64,000 bases of DNA from Candidatus Hydrogenedentota bacterium (GCA_903893795.1 CAITNO010000074.1:1-64000); one strand, 5' to 3'; shown: positions 53,607 to 63,110, counted from the stretch's first letter. Notes: a model not told the origin generated them from the sequence alone. Translations and numbers: made by a program.

Positions 53607-54455
53607 TTGAACGTAAACACAGTCCGCAAGGTGCGGCGTCAGCGCCGCCCCGGCTATCCCACGCGGCCGGAAGTGGCGCGGGACCCGGAACTGCTCCGCC
53701 GCCATGTGCCGTCGGCATGGAAGAAGTCCGCGCAGGTGACGGCTGCACTGTCCATCATGCTTGTATCGGCCTATGCGCAGGAGTCACCCGTGAAAGGAAA
53801 GGCGCTGAAAATTGCCCCCGTCTTTGAGCATGGTGAGGGCTACGGTTCCGAGGGATGCATCATCATGAATCCCCCCCGATTCCTGGCCGAGGAGGAAGCA
53901 CAGCGAATCATCACACAGGAACTGGAGAAAGCCGGAATCCCCGCGCCGGAACGGAACAAGACGCTGCCCGGTCTTGAGGTGGCCAAGTTGGAGTTTGGCA
54001 GCGTGGAAGTGCCGGATCCCAAAGATGGAAGCGTATGGTTCAGATTTCAGGGTGTGGAGAAGGAGCGGATTCCATTGGTTCTGGACTTCTTCGAGTCAAC
54101 AAAACATATCGCCCTCGTGTATGTGTCCAAGGAAGATCAGGGCTTCGCCTTGAGCGGCGACATAAAAGACTTTGGCGCTATGAGTTCCGTCAAAGAACGC
54201 CTGTTTGTGAAAGCGTCACAATGGGTGCGCGAAGAGATTCGGAAGAACGATTCCGCCCCGGATTTGTTCTACGGAGTTCTCTATGATCCTTGCCCTGAAT
54301 ACCGCGAAGCCGACTGGACAAAGATTCCTCCGGGTCCCGATCAGGTGAAGAAATGGAAAGAAGCGACTGAGGCGTTGAATCCCGATCCGGCCGGCCTGCT
54401 CCGCGCGCAGGTGAAAGATTTCATCGAATGGCTCAAGGGCCAGGGCGCAATCTAA
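53607..54455 (+). CDS. Leader-bearing protein 2 next to a radical SAM/SPASM enzyme
   Basis: A 282-residue paralogue of the protein at 52571. The first 57 residues differ at only about five positions, and the DNA there is about 95% identical. HGEGYGSEGC stands at exactly residues 75-84, as in protein 1. PPRFLAEEEAQRIITQELEKAGIP follows, and the end is LLRAQVKDFIEWLKGQGAI. The middle (about 115-255) is poorly conserved. TTG 53607 is chosen because GGAGGGAG precedes it and the resulting protein aligns with protein 1 from residue 1. The gene ends 9 bases before the radical SAM gene. Confidence 0.7.
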   Translation: MNVNTVRKVRRQRRPGYPTRPEVARDPELLRRHVPSAWKKSAQVTAALSIMLVSAYAQESPVKGKALKIAPVFEHGEGYGSEGCIIMNPPRFLAEEEAQRIITQELEKAGIPAPERNKTLPGLEVAKLEFGSVEVPDPKDGSVWFRFQGVEKERIPLVLDFFESTKHIALVYVSKEDQGFALSGDIKDFGAMSSVKERLFVKASQWVREEIRKNDSAPDLFYGVLYDPCPEYREADWTKIPPGPDQVKKWKEATEALNPDPAGLLRAQVKDFIEWLKGQGAI

Positions 54456-54464
54456 GGAGTAACC

Positions 54465-55610
54465 ATGCATTTCACGCTGCACCTGTCCCAGCGCTGCAAC
54501 ATGCGCTGCTCCTATTGCTACGCGCCTCCCTGCGACGGCCCCATCATGTCCGAAACGGTGGGCCGGGCCGCGATAGACTTGGGCGCGCGCATGTCGGACG
54601 GTTCCTGCGGCATCATCTTTTTCGGCGGCGAGCCGCTGCTGCACCGCGACCTCATCGCCTCACTGACGGACTATGCGGCGCGGCATCCGTCGGGCCGTTT
54701 GTTCCACCACAAGATCACCACCAACGGCACGCTGCTCGACGGGGAATTCCTCGATTTCGCCCTGCGCAGCCAGATGCTGGTGGCGATGAGTTTTGACGGT
54801 GTGCGCGAGGCGCACGACCGGCACCGGCGCGCGGCGTCGGGCGCGCCCACCTGGGACCTGCTGTTGCCGAACCTGAAAATGCTGCTGGAGGCGCGGCCCT
54901 ATTCGAGCGTGTTCATGGTGGTCAACCCCGACACGGCGCAGTACCTCGACGCCTCGGCGCAGTTCCTCATCGAGGACATCGGCGTCCGCTATCTCATCGT
55001 CTCGCTCAACTACGCCGCCGACTGGACCGAGGACGATTTCGAGGTGCTGCGCAAGCAGTACGAGAAACTGGGCGACCGTTACATCCGCTGGACCCGCGCC
55101 GGGCGCAAGTTCTATTTCAGCCCCTTCGAGGTGAAAATCTCGTCCCACGTCAACCGCGACTGCTACCAGAAGGAGCGTTGCGAACTGGCCCAGCGCCAGG
55201 TCTCCGTCGGGCCCGACGGCACGCTTTATCCCTGCGTGCAGTTCACCCATGCCGGACCGGACAGCGACTGGCGCGTGGGCCATGTGGACAGCGGCCTCGA
55301 CGAGGCCGCCCGTGCGCGGCTCGGCCGGGAATCGAGCGCCGACAAGCCCGAGTGCGACGGCTGCGCCATTCAACAGCGCTGCAACAACACCTGCGGCTGC
55401 CTGAATTGGCAGACCACCGGCGGCATCAACACCGTCTCGCCCGTGCTCTGCCGCCACGAGCAAACCGTGCTGCCCGTCGCCGACCGCGTGGCCGGCACGC
55501 TCTACCGCGAACGCCAGTCGCTCTTTCTGCACAAGCACTACAACGAGGCCTACCCCTTCCTCTCTCTCATTGAGGACAGCGAGAAACCATCCCGCGTCCC
55601 CAAGACCTGA
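54465..55610 (+). CDS. Radical SAM/SPASM-domain protein (peptide/protein maturase type)
   Basis: A 381-residue radical SAM enzyme. The SAM cluster motif is C11-x3-C15-x2-C18 in CNMRCSYCYA, with GGEP at 54-57. The C-terminal SPASM region should bind one or two further [4Fe-4S] clusters: C233, C239, C257 (GTLYPCVQF), C297, C300 (CDGC), C306, C310, C312 and C329. Relatives modify peptides or activate sulfatases. Its target is probably one or both upstream proteins, which share the Cys-containing HGEGxGxxGC motif. The nearby sulfatase-superfamily protein at 6135 lacks the Cys/Ser a sulfatase maturase needs. AAGGAG lies 5 bases before the ATG. Confidence 0.88.
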   Translation: MHFTLHLSQRCNMRCSYCYAPPCDGPIMSETVGRAAIDLGARMSDGSCGIIFFGGEPLLHRDLIASLTDYAARHPSGRLFHHKITTNGTLLDGEFLDFALRSQMLVAMSFDGVREAHDRHRRAASGAPTWDLLLPNLKMLLEARPYSSVFMVVNPDTAQYLDASAQFLIEDIGVRYLIVSLNYAADWTEDDFEVLRKQYEKLGDRYIRWTRAGRKFYFSPFEVKISSHVNRDCYQKERCELAQRQVSVGPDGTLYPCVQFTHAGPDSDWRVGHVDSGLDEAARARLGRESSADKPECDGCAIQQRCNNTCGCLNWQTTGGINTVSPVLCRHEQTVLPVADRVAGTLYRERQSLFLHKHYNEAYPFLSLIEDSEKPSRVPKT

Positions 55611-55824
55611 TTCTGGCCTGGCGTCTCTTCCGTCAATGGACCGCCCCGCAATCCTCGCGTTTCCAATCCTGTCTTTTGGCAGGAAATGCAACGAACGGTG
55701 CCTATCTTATAAGAGTGGGCCTTGGCGGCATGGGACGGTCCCGCCTTGTTCTGCTTACTGAAAACCGCCATCCGCAACCTATCGACTCATAAACATGCGC
55801 CCTTCACCATGTGAGCGGATTCCT

Positions 55825-56078
55825 ATATCCCGAAGGGATTACGGAGCAAAGCCCGGGGTTGGCGTGAGGCATTACCCCGTAATGCCGAACGCCTACCCCG
55901 GGTCAATGTGCATCTCCTCAGACGGCGCCACGCTGAAAGCGTCGCGCCGCTTCGGGTGTACAACCCTGTCAGGGTTGCCGGGATGAAGCGCAGGCCCTTT
56001 ACCCGGGGTAGACCTTTTCACGCCATCGGCGTGACATTGGTCAACCCCGGGCTTTGCTCCATAGCCCCGTTGGGGCAT
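55825..56078. repeat. Composite multi-hairpin intergenic element, copy B
   Basis: This lies in the 682-base gene-free gap 55611-56292. Hairpins are ATCCC-GAA-GGGAT (55827-55839), GCATTAC-CCC-GTAATGC (55869-55885), ACGCT-GAA-AGCGT (55930-55942), CAACCCT-GTC-AGGGTTG (55961-55977), TCACGCC-ATC-GGCGTGA (56018-56034) and GCCCC-GTT-GGGGC (56064-56076). Scaffold sequences between them (GGAGCAAAGCCCGGGGTTGG, TACCCCGGGT, CAACCCCGGGCTTTGCTCC) match copy A at 238-517. The rest of the gap shows only small GC-rich palindromes. Confidence 0.8.
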
Positions 56079-56292
56079 TGGCAGAATCGGGACGAATATG
56101 GCCCCCCCGGGAGGCTGCCGCAGACAAAACGCCCCCGGGCGGGAGCGTAGCACCACAAGGTGACTCTTTTATCCCACATGCTGTATCCAGCCGAGGCTAC
56201 ACCATGATAGAGCCGCAAAAGAGTTCCCTCTTCGGCGATTGGTTCACGAGAAAACTATAGACAAACACCACAACATATGGTATTCTGCGTCC

Positions 56293-56757
56293 ATGGAAAT
56301 CCATAGGTTGCGTATTTTCGTTCCGCTCTTGCTGGTGGCGGCCCTCGCCGTGACCGGTTGCGCCACCCGTCCCAAGCCCAATGGGCGGGACTTCCGCAAG
56401 GGATTTCAGCGGACCATGGAGGTCAGCGCCTACGATTCCTGCAAGAAATGCACCAACTGGAAGCGCAACTGGCTGTTCCGGCCCGTGGTGGCCAAGGGTC
56501 CCGAAAAGGGAAGACCCAAGAAAGTGGGTGTTACCGCCAGCGGCACCAAGGCCGAAGAGGGCACCATCGCGGCGGACACGTCACGATATCCCTTCGGGAC
56601 GGTAATGTACGTACCGGGATACGGATATGGCCGGGTCGAGGACCGTGGCAAGTCGATCAAGGGAGATTCCAAAATCGACATTTACTTCGACAAGCACAAG
56701 GAGGCCCTGCACTGGGGTCGCCGCAACGTCCCCGTAAAGGTGTGGCTCCCCAAATGA
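56293..56757 (+). CDS. 3D-domain lipoprotein
   Basis: A 154-residue lipoprotein. The lipobox is LAVTGC (Cys near residue 23). The C-terminal half is a 3D domain, named for three Asp, as in MltA and Stps/YocH-type muralytic enzymes: VGVTASGTKAEEGTIAADTS, FGTVMYVPGYGYGRVEDRG, then SKIDIYFD. It also has an N-terminal CKKC pair. It probably cleaves or binds peptidoglycan glycan strands in the periplasm. The ATG at 56293 gives the signal sequence; an upstream extension to 56239 is unsupported. No strong ribosome site is seen. Confidence 0.85.
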   Translation: MEIHRLRIFVPLLLVAALAVTGCATRPKPNGRDFRKGFQRTMEVSAYDSCKKCTNWKRNWLFRPVVAKGPEKGRPKKVGVTASGTKAEEGTIAADTSRYPFGTVMYVPGYGYGRVEDRGKSIKGDSKIDIYFDKHKEALHWGRRNVPVKVWLPK

Positions 56758-56968
56758 TACCCTTCCTTTGTTTTTGTCTGATTATGCGCAGTTGGCGCAA
56801 CATGCGCGCACGCCAAGCCTGAGTAACATTTCCCTCTCCTGACCCGCGCCAATCACCCAAGCCATTTCCAGCCATATTGCATCCCGTATTCTGTTCTTCT
56901 TCTTGCCTTATATTCCTCATTCCTAATTACCTCGTCCTTCCACCACCGCAAAAGGGGGAGCCCTGCCC

Positions 56969-58444
56969 ATGAATCTCAACCGCCTCCGCCGCCGTCTGCG
57001 CGACCGCGGCGTCCCTCCCGAAGGTCTCGACCACTGGCTGGCCATGGCCAGCCGCGAGGAATTCACCCGTCAGCACTTCGCCACGTCCGGCAGCGCCCCC
57101 TGGCAGGTGCGCGACTACCAGCGCGAGTCGCTGGAATCGCGGGCCCCGCGCAAGGTGCACTGCGACGGCCGCGACGTGGGCAAGACCACCGAAATCGAAA
57201 TCACCGTCTGCTGGGCCGCGCTGGCCTGTCCCGGCAGGGAAATGCTGGTGGCCACCCAGTGCGAAAACCATCTCTACCCGCTCATGCACCGCATCTGCCG
57301 CCGCTTCGAGACCATTCCCCTCATCGCCTCGTCCATGATCGAGATGCGCCGCACCCCCTCCTGGCATTTCCGCTTTGCCAACGGGTTCACCCTGTGGGGC
57401 CGCATCGCGGGGCCGCGCGGCGTCAATTTCCAGGGCATGCACGTCGACTGGCAGGTCGTCGACGAGGCGCAGGAACTGACCGAGACCGCCTGGGGCGAAC
57501 TGCTCCAGGCGCTCAACGCGGGCGGCCGCCGCTGGGTCTACGGCGTGCCCAACGGCCTGCGCAACAGCTTCCACCGCATGACGCAGGACCGCAGCGCCGT
57601 GCAGTTCAACTGGCCCTCGACCATTCATCCCGACTACAGCCCCGAAAAGGACGCCGAATTGGTCCGGCTCTACGGCGGCAAAGATTCGCCCGGCTACATC
57701 CACCGCGTGCTGGGCCTGCACGGCGAGCCCGCCCGCGGCGTCTTCTTGCTCGACGATTACCAGGCCTGCATCGACCCCGCGCTGCCCGTGGCCTCGCTCG
57801 TGCTGCGCGGCGACGACCCCTTCGACCCGCCGTTGCCCGAACAGCCCGGCCGTTACTATCTCGGCTGCGACCTCGGCTATGCCCGCGACCCCTCCGAATT
57901 CGTCGTTTACCGCGATGCGCCCCCGCACCTGGTCAATGTGCTCCGGGTGCGCCTTGAGGGCGTAAACTACGCCCGGCAGGAGGACATCATCGTCGCCCTC
58001 GACCGTGCCTGGGGTTTCACCGCCATCGGCATCGACGCGGGCAACAACGGCCGCGCTGTCACCCACCGGCTTATGACGCGCGGCGAGGCGTGGTGCGCAA
58101 AAGTGCATGCCTTTGAGTTCGGCAGCGTCATCGACGCTGGCATCCTGCCCGACGGCACCCCCGCCCGCCGCCGGACCAAGGAGTTCATGACCGACCTGCT
58201 TCGCACCCGTATGGCCGAGCGCACCCTGGTCTTTCCCGCGCTACCCGACCGCGAGGCCGAATACGCCTCGCACACCTGCACCACCGACGCCCAGGGCCGT
58301 GTCCGCTACGACAAAGGCGATGACCACCTCATCGACGCCGACCGCTGCGCCCTGCTGGTGCAGTATCTGGACAGCGCCGAATTGGCCCCCGGCCCCGCCG
58401 TGATGCCGCCGCTGGTGCTGCCCTTCCGCATGCCGGGGGGATGA
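56969..58444 (+). CDS. Phage terminase large-subunit-like ATPase/nuclease (orphan)
   Basis: A 491-residue protein with the two-domain plan of terminase large subunits. The ATPase has Walker A CDGRDVGKTT (residues 65-74) and Walker B WQVVDEAQE (D165, E166). The RNase H-like nuclease has D301 in GCDLGYARD, D356 in GIDAGNNG and D451-D456 in DDHLIDAD. All key residues are present, so it may be active. No portal, capsid, tail, integrase or small terminase gene lies nearby; its neighbours are a lipoprotein and hisF. It may be a domesticated phage gene or remnant. GGGGGAG lies 8 bases before the ATG. Confidence 0.85.
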   Translation: MNLNRLRRRLRDRGVPPEGLDHWLAMASREEFTRQHFATSGSAPWQVRDYQRESLESRAPRKVHCDGRDVGKTTEIEITVCWAALACPGREMLVATQCENHLYPLMHRICRRFETIPLIASSMIEMRRTPSWHFRFANGFTLWGRIAGPRGVNFQGMHVDWQVVDEAQELTETAWGELLQALNAGGRRWVYGVPNGLRNSFHRMTQDRSAVQFNWPSTIHPDYSPEKDAELVRLYGGKDSPGYIHRVLGLHGEPARGVFLLDDYQACIDPALPVASLVLRGDDPFDPPLPEQPGRYYLGCDLGYARDPSEFVVYRDAPPHLVNVLRVRLEGVNYARQEDIIVALDRAWGFTAIGIDAGNNGRAVTHRLMTRGEAWCAKVHAFEFGSVIDAGILPDGTPARRRTKEFMTDLLRTRMAERTLVFPALPDREAEYASHTCTTDAQGRVRYDKGDDHLIDADRCALLVQYLDSAELAPGPAVMPPLVLPFRMPGG

Positions 58445-58637
58445 CCGGACTATCCGCCGTAACGACCGCATAAAGGAAGATGCTTCCAGCCTCTTTCCTG
58501 CAATGACGCACATTGGTGCGGGAAGAACGCGGCAAGATGCCGCGTCTACGTTGAGCCCACATCCCCGCAGATGCGCGCAACAGGCCGGGGCGTGTAGAAT
58601 ATGGACGTAACCAACCCCCTTGGAAAGAGACCGTTCT

Positions 58638-59414
58638 ATGTTAGCCAAGCGAATTATCCCCTGCCTGGACGTGGCCGACGGCCGCGTGGTGAAGGGCGTG
58701 AAGTTTCTGGGACTGCGCGACGCGGGCGACCCGGTGGAGATCGCCAAGCGCTATGACGAGGAGCGCGCCGACGAACTGGTGTTCCTCGACATTCGCGCCT
58801 CGACGGACAACCGCGACACCATGCTGGACGTGGTGCGCCGCACGGCGGAGCAGGTGTTCATGCCGCTGTGCGTGGGCGGCGGCATCCGCACGATTGAGGA
58901 CATCCGCAAGATGCTCAACGCGGGCGCCGACAAGGTGTCGGTGAACACGCCGGCCATCGAGAACCCCGAATTCATCACCCGGGCCGCGGGCCGTTTCGGC
59001 GCGCAGTGCATCGTGGTGGCCATCGACGCGAAGAAGCGCCCGCCCGAAGAGGGTGGCGGCTATTACGTGAAGAGCCACGGCGGCCGCGACGGCGGCCGGG
59101 CCACCGAACTGGAACCGGTGGAGTGGGCCATTGAGGCCGAGCGCCGCGGCGCGGGCGAAATTCTCCTGACCTGCATGGACTGCGACGGCACCAAGGACGG
59201 CTACGACATCGAGCTGACGCGCAAGATTGCCGACAGCGTGAGCATCCCCGTCATTGCGAGCGGCGGTGCGGGCAATCTGGACCACCTGCGGGCCGCCCTG
59301 CAGGAAGGCGGTGCCGACGCGGCCCTGGCCGCCTCCATCTTCCACTTCCAGGAAACGACCATCCGCGAGGCGAAAGAGTATCTGGCGGCCCACGGAGTGC
59401 CGGTGCGGTTTTGA
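58638..59414 (+). CDS. hisF: Imidazole glycerol phosphate synthase cyclase subunit HisF
   Basis: HisF uses ammonia from HisH to close the imidazole ring and release AICAR in histidine synthesis. The 258-residue barrel has the catalytic Asp in [14 protein letters not shown] (about D11) and the second catalytic Asp in VVAIDAKK (about D131). It also shows [16 protein letters not shown] and [12 protein letters not shown] phosphate-binding loops. The ATG at 58638 is chosen; the frame is open to 58620. No other his gene lies next to it, so the histidine genes are dispersed here. Confidence 0.96.
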   Translation: MLAKRIIPCLDVADGRVVKGVKFLGLRDAGDPVEIAKRYDEERADELVFLDIRASTDNRDTMLDVVRRTAEQVFMPLCVGGGIRTIEDIRKMLNAGADKVSVNTPAIENPEFITRAAGRFGAQCIVVAIDAKKRPPEEGGGYYVKSHGGRDGGRATELEPVEWAIEAERRGAGEILLTCMDCDGTKDGYDIELTRKIADSVSIPVIASGGAGNLDHLRAALQEGGADAALAASIFHFQETTIREAKEYLAAHGVPVRF

Positions 59415-59511
59415 AGCGTCGGGCGGAAATGCCTGCCGGGGATACCGATAACTGGTCGAAGCCTGTCGCAGGCAATTGAATACGGCATAAGCGAAGGCAG
59501 CGAAATGCTTT

Positions 59512-59544
59512 AAGTCCCCCTTTGAAGGGGGATTTAGGGGGATG
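59512..59544. repeat. CCCCCTTTGAAGGGGG palindromic repeat (intergenic copy)
   Basis: The gap 59415-59745 holds no supported gene. It contains this palindrome, whose complement recurs inside the M23 peptidase gene at 28048-28084. It also holds GGCCCTTCGGGCC and CCCCCCTCAAGGGGGG near 59637-59664 and the perfect hairpin GACAGGCG-AGGG-CGCCTGTC at 59701-59720. Confidence 0.75.
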
Positions 59545-59745
59545 TCGGCCTTGCGCAGTGCGCAATATCTTGCATCGCACGGCGTTCCTGTGCGATTCTA
59601 ATGACAGTTTGGTTTGCCTTGGGGCATACACCCCCCGGCCCTTCGGGCCACCCCCCTCAAGGGGGGACTGGCCGGAGGCCTTGGTGAACGCCCAAAGTTC
59701 GACAGGCGAGGGCGCCTGTCCCACACTCTCTGTGCAGGAGACACG

Positions 59746-59802
59746 ATGTTCCCTATCGATCAACAGGTCTGGCGATGGCGCGGCGCAGCCGCTAACGCAT
59801 AA
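59746..59802 (+). CDS. Candidate trp leader peptide with attenuator-like region
   Basis: An 18-residue frame, MFPIDQQVWRWRGAAANA, with two Trp codons one codon apart (59770 and 59776). AGGAGA ends 4 bases before its ATG. It lies 76 bases upstream of trpE. GCGGC-GCA-GCCGC (59780-59792) overlaps the end of the frame. A competing pairing of GGCG (59777) with CGCC (59807) is followed by a T-rich tract (59811-59830). A ribosome stalled on the Trp codons would cover the first arm. This is the design of a Trp attenuator, inferred from sequence only. Confidence 0.55.
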   Translation: MFPIDQQVWRWRGAAANA

Positions 59803-59878
59803 GCTCCGCCTGATTTCCCCTTTTTCTGTTGACTCGATTTGGCCGCCCATGGCGGCATGACCATAAAGGAACATCCCC

Positions 59879-61365
59879 ATGATTTATCCCAGCCTCGATG
59901 AATTCCGCAAGATCGCCCGGCCCAATGCCGTCGTGCCGGTCTACAAGGAAATTCTCGCCGATCTTGAAACGCCGGTCACGGCCTATCTCAAAATATCGCG
60001 CAGCCAGCAGTTCGCATTCCTCCTTGAAAGCGTCGAAAAGGCCGAGGTTATCGGCCAGTACTCCTTCCTCGGCGCCAACCCCTCCATCGTGTTCCGGTCC
60101 AAGGGCCGCCACGGCGCCATCATCCGCAACGGTGTGGAGGAAAGCTTCGAGTCCGACAACCCGCTCCGCGAACTGCGTGCGCTCATGGCGCAGTATGAGC
60201 CCATCAAACTGCCGGGCCTGCCCGCGTTCCACGGCGGCGCCGTGGGTTACCTGTCCTATGACCAGGTGCGCTTCTTCGAGAAGCTGCCCGACACCAACCC
60301 CGACCCGCTCAACCTGCCCGACCTCTACTTCATGATCACCGACACCATTGTCGTATTCGATCATGTGAAGAACAAAATACAGATTGTGTCCAACGCCCAC
60401 TGCAACGACAACGCCGACGCGGTGTACAACGAGGCGGCCCGAAAGATTTACGAGATAGAGCAGAAACTGCGCGGCCCGCTGGTGGTCAGCACCGAGCGCC
60501 TGCACAACGCGCCCGAAGAGGACGTGACCCCCGAGTCGAACTTCACCCGCGAGGCGTTCTGCCAGGCCGTCAGCAAGGCGAAGGAGTACATTAGCGCCGG
60601 CGACATCTTCCAGGTGGTGCTATCGCAGCGCTTCCGCCGCAACGTGGGGGCCAGCCCGGCCAACCTGTACCGCGCGCTGCGCTGCATCAACCCGTCTCCC
60701 TATATGCTGCTGGTCCAGTTCCCCGAGTTTGCCCTGGTCGGCTCCAGCCCCGAGGTGATGACCCAGGTGAAGCAGGGCACCTGCATGGAGCGGCCCATCG
60801 CGGGCACGCGCAAGCGCGGCGCGACGCCGGAGGAGGACCTGGCCCTCGAAAAGGACCTCATGGCCGACGAAAAGGAAATCGCCGAGCACATCATGCTCGT
60901 CGATCTCGGCCGCAACGATGTGGGCCGCATCAGCCAGCCCGGCACGGTGGCGCCGGTGCCCGGCAAACTGATGGTCGTGGAGCGCTACTCCCATGTAATG
61001 CACATCGTCAGCGAGGTGGCGGGCAAAATGAAGCCCGACTGCGACGCCTTTGACGCCATCGAGGCGACCTTCCCGATGGGCACCGTCAGCGGCGCCCCCA
61101 AAATCCGGGCCATGCAGATTATCGACGAACTGGAGCCCGAACGGCGCGGCCCCTATTCGGGCGGCTGCGGCTATATCAGCTACGACGGAGACATGGACAC
61201 CTGCATCCTCATCCGCACGATGGTGGTGAAGGACGGCATGGCCTACCTGCAGGCAGGCGCGGGCATCGTCTACGACAGTGACCCGGACCGCGAATACGAG
61301 GAAACCGTCAACAAGGCCAAGGCGCTGTTCAAGGCCGTGGACTTTGCCGAGAAGGGGCTCGAATC

Positions 61366-61369
<4 letters not shown>
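59879..61369 (+). CDS. trpE: Anthranilate synthase component I TrpE
   Basis: TrpE turns chorismate plus ammonia into anthranilate, the first step of tryptophan synthesis. The 496-residue length is normal. The N-terminal feedback-site region ([17 protein letters not shown]) is present. The chorismate-binding domain shows [57 protein letters not shown] and GAPKIRAMQ blocks. The LLES motif supports Trp inhibition. AAAGGA lies upstream of the ATG. trpG overlaps its end by 4 bases. A putative Trp-rich leader peptide precedes it. Confidence 0.96.
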
Positions 61370-61941
<572 letters not shown>

Positions 61942-62117
61942 TTCACCCCCGACACCGGGCCATTTTTGCCGTCAATCCGAAAGCGGTAAAATATGCGTAA
62001 AACCGCAACGGCCAAAAACTTACCGTCCATGGCGTTTGACATGGCACAGGACGTGTGCTAAAGTAGCCCTGTTTGGCTCAAGGGTCTTTATCTCGTCCAC
62101 AGGAGCGTTTTCTTACC

Positions 62118-62717
62118 ATGGCTCTGAACAAAAAACAGCTTAAGATTGTCGAGCAACTGGAGCGCCGGACTGAACTAACCAGGGAGTTCATGAACGACTG
62201 GCTGTTGTTCAATCAGGTCCTCACTTCCTACCCCAATCCGGGCGTGAACAAGGCCCAGTTGGAGCAGCAGTTTCTCAAGATAAAGAGCAAGCTGGCGCGC
62301 GAGCACCGGGTGCTCAAGGATACGCTGGCGAACGACTACACACTTGACGGCAACACGATGAACATCGTGAGTGGCGCCACAAGCCTTGAGGCCATCTACG
62401 CCCAGTCGGAAGTGGCCCTCAAAAAGCTGCAAACCGAATGGCATCGCGCGTTCATCTCCATCAACGAGACCCTGGGCGTGATCGAGGACAAGAAGTCCCG
62501 CGCCGAGCGCGGCGAGCGCGTCTTCCTGGCCACCAACGATATGATGGGTGGCGGCGGTGGCGGTGGTGGCGGCGGTGGAATGAGCTCCAACACCAAGACG
62601 TTCCTGATCATTGGGGCGGTGATAGCGGCTCTTGCCATTGTCATCTTTTTCGACATTGGTGGAATCGGCACCATGTACAAGAGTGCGCTCGGGATGGGCA
62701 CCACCATTCCCAGGTAG
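62118..62717 (+). CDS. Unknown protein with 11-residue poly-Gly linker and one TM helix
   Basis: I do not recognise this 199-residue protein. The first 145 residues are helical and charged with heptad-like spacing (KQLKIVEQLERRTELTREF, QLEQQFLKIKSKLAREHRVL), suggesting a coiled-coil domain. An uninterrupted run of 11 Gly follows MM. A single TM helix then follows (TFLIIGAVIAALAIVIFF), and a short tail. The frame extends upstream to 62073, but AGGAG precedes the ATG at 62118. It lies between trpG and an HU-type gene. Confidence 0.65.
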   Translation: MALNKKQLKIVEQLERRTELTREFMNDWLLFNQVLTSYPNPGVNKAQLEQQFLKIKSKLAREHRVLKDTLANDYTLDGNTMNIVSGATSLEAIYAQSEVALKKLQTEWHRAFISINETLGVIEDKKSRAERGERVFLATNDMMGGGGGGGGGGGMSSNTKTFLIIGAVIAALAIVIFFDIGGIGTMYKSALGMGTTIPR

Positions 62718-62798
62718 CCGTCATCTGAGGCTGTGCGCCCTTCCGCCCTGTTTCCCGGGAGGCGTCTTTGGATTGCATTCAGTCGTGAGGAACTTGCG

Positions 62799-63110
62799 TT
62801 GACCAAGCGTGAACTTGTGATAGATGTCGCCGAACGGCTGGGCTTCACCCAGAATGAGGTGGCGGGCGTGGTGCAGACCACGCTGGACAGCATTCTCGAG
62901 GCGCTGGCGCGCGGTGACCGGCTGGAAATCCGCAATTTCGGCGTGTTCGAGACAAAGAAGAGAAACGCGCGCACCGGACGGAACCCGCGCACGGGCGATG
63001 CCGTGCCCATCCAGCGCAAGCGGGTGGTTTCCTTCAAGCCCGGCAAGGCAATCAAGGAGATGGTCGACGGAAACGGTGAAACTGCCTTGTCAGGAGAGCA
63101 GTCAGACTGA
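62799..63110 (+). CDS. HU/IHF-family DNA-bending protein
   Basis: A 103-residue nucleoid protein. The dimer core is TKRELVIDVAERLGFTQNEV. The beta-arm signature is RLEIRNFGVFETKKRNARTG, then RNPRTGDAVPIQRKRVVSFKPGKAIKEMV. The DNA-contact arm has the RNPRTGD pattern of HU and IHF. The start is TTG 62799, with GAGG 8 bases upstream, because homology begins there; the frame is open to 62733. The 13-residue C-terminal tail (DGNGETALSGEQSD) is longer than usual and acidic. Confidence 0.9.
   Translation: MTKRELVIDVAERLGFTQNEVAGVVQTTLDSILEALARGDRLEIRNFGVFETKKRNARTGRNPRTGDAVPIQRKRVVSFKPGKAIKEMVDGNGETALSGEQSD

Noticed and set aside
56239..58444. Prophage remnant around the terminase-like gene
   Set aside because: No integrase, portal, capsid, tail or attachment-site repeat is visible, and both sides are ordinary chromosomal genes.
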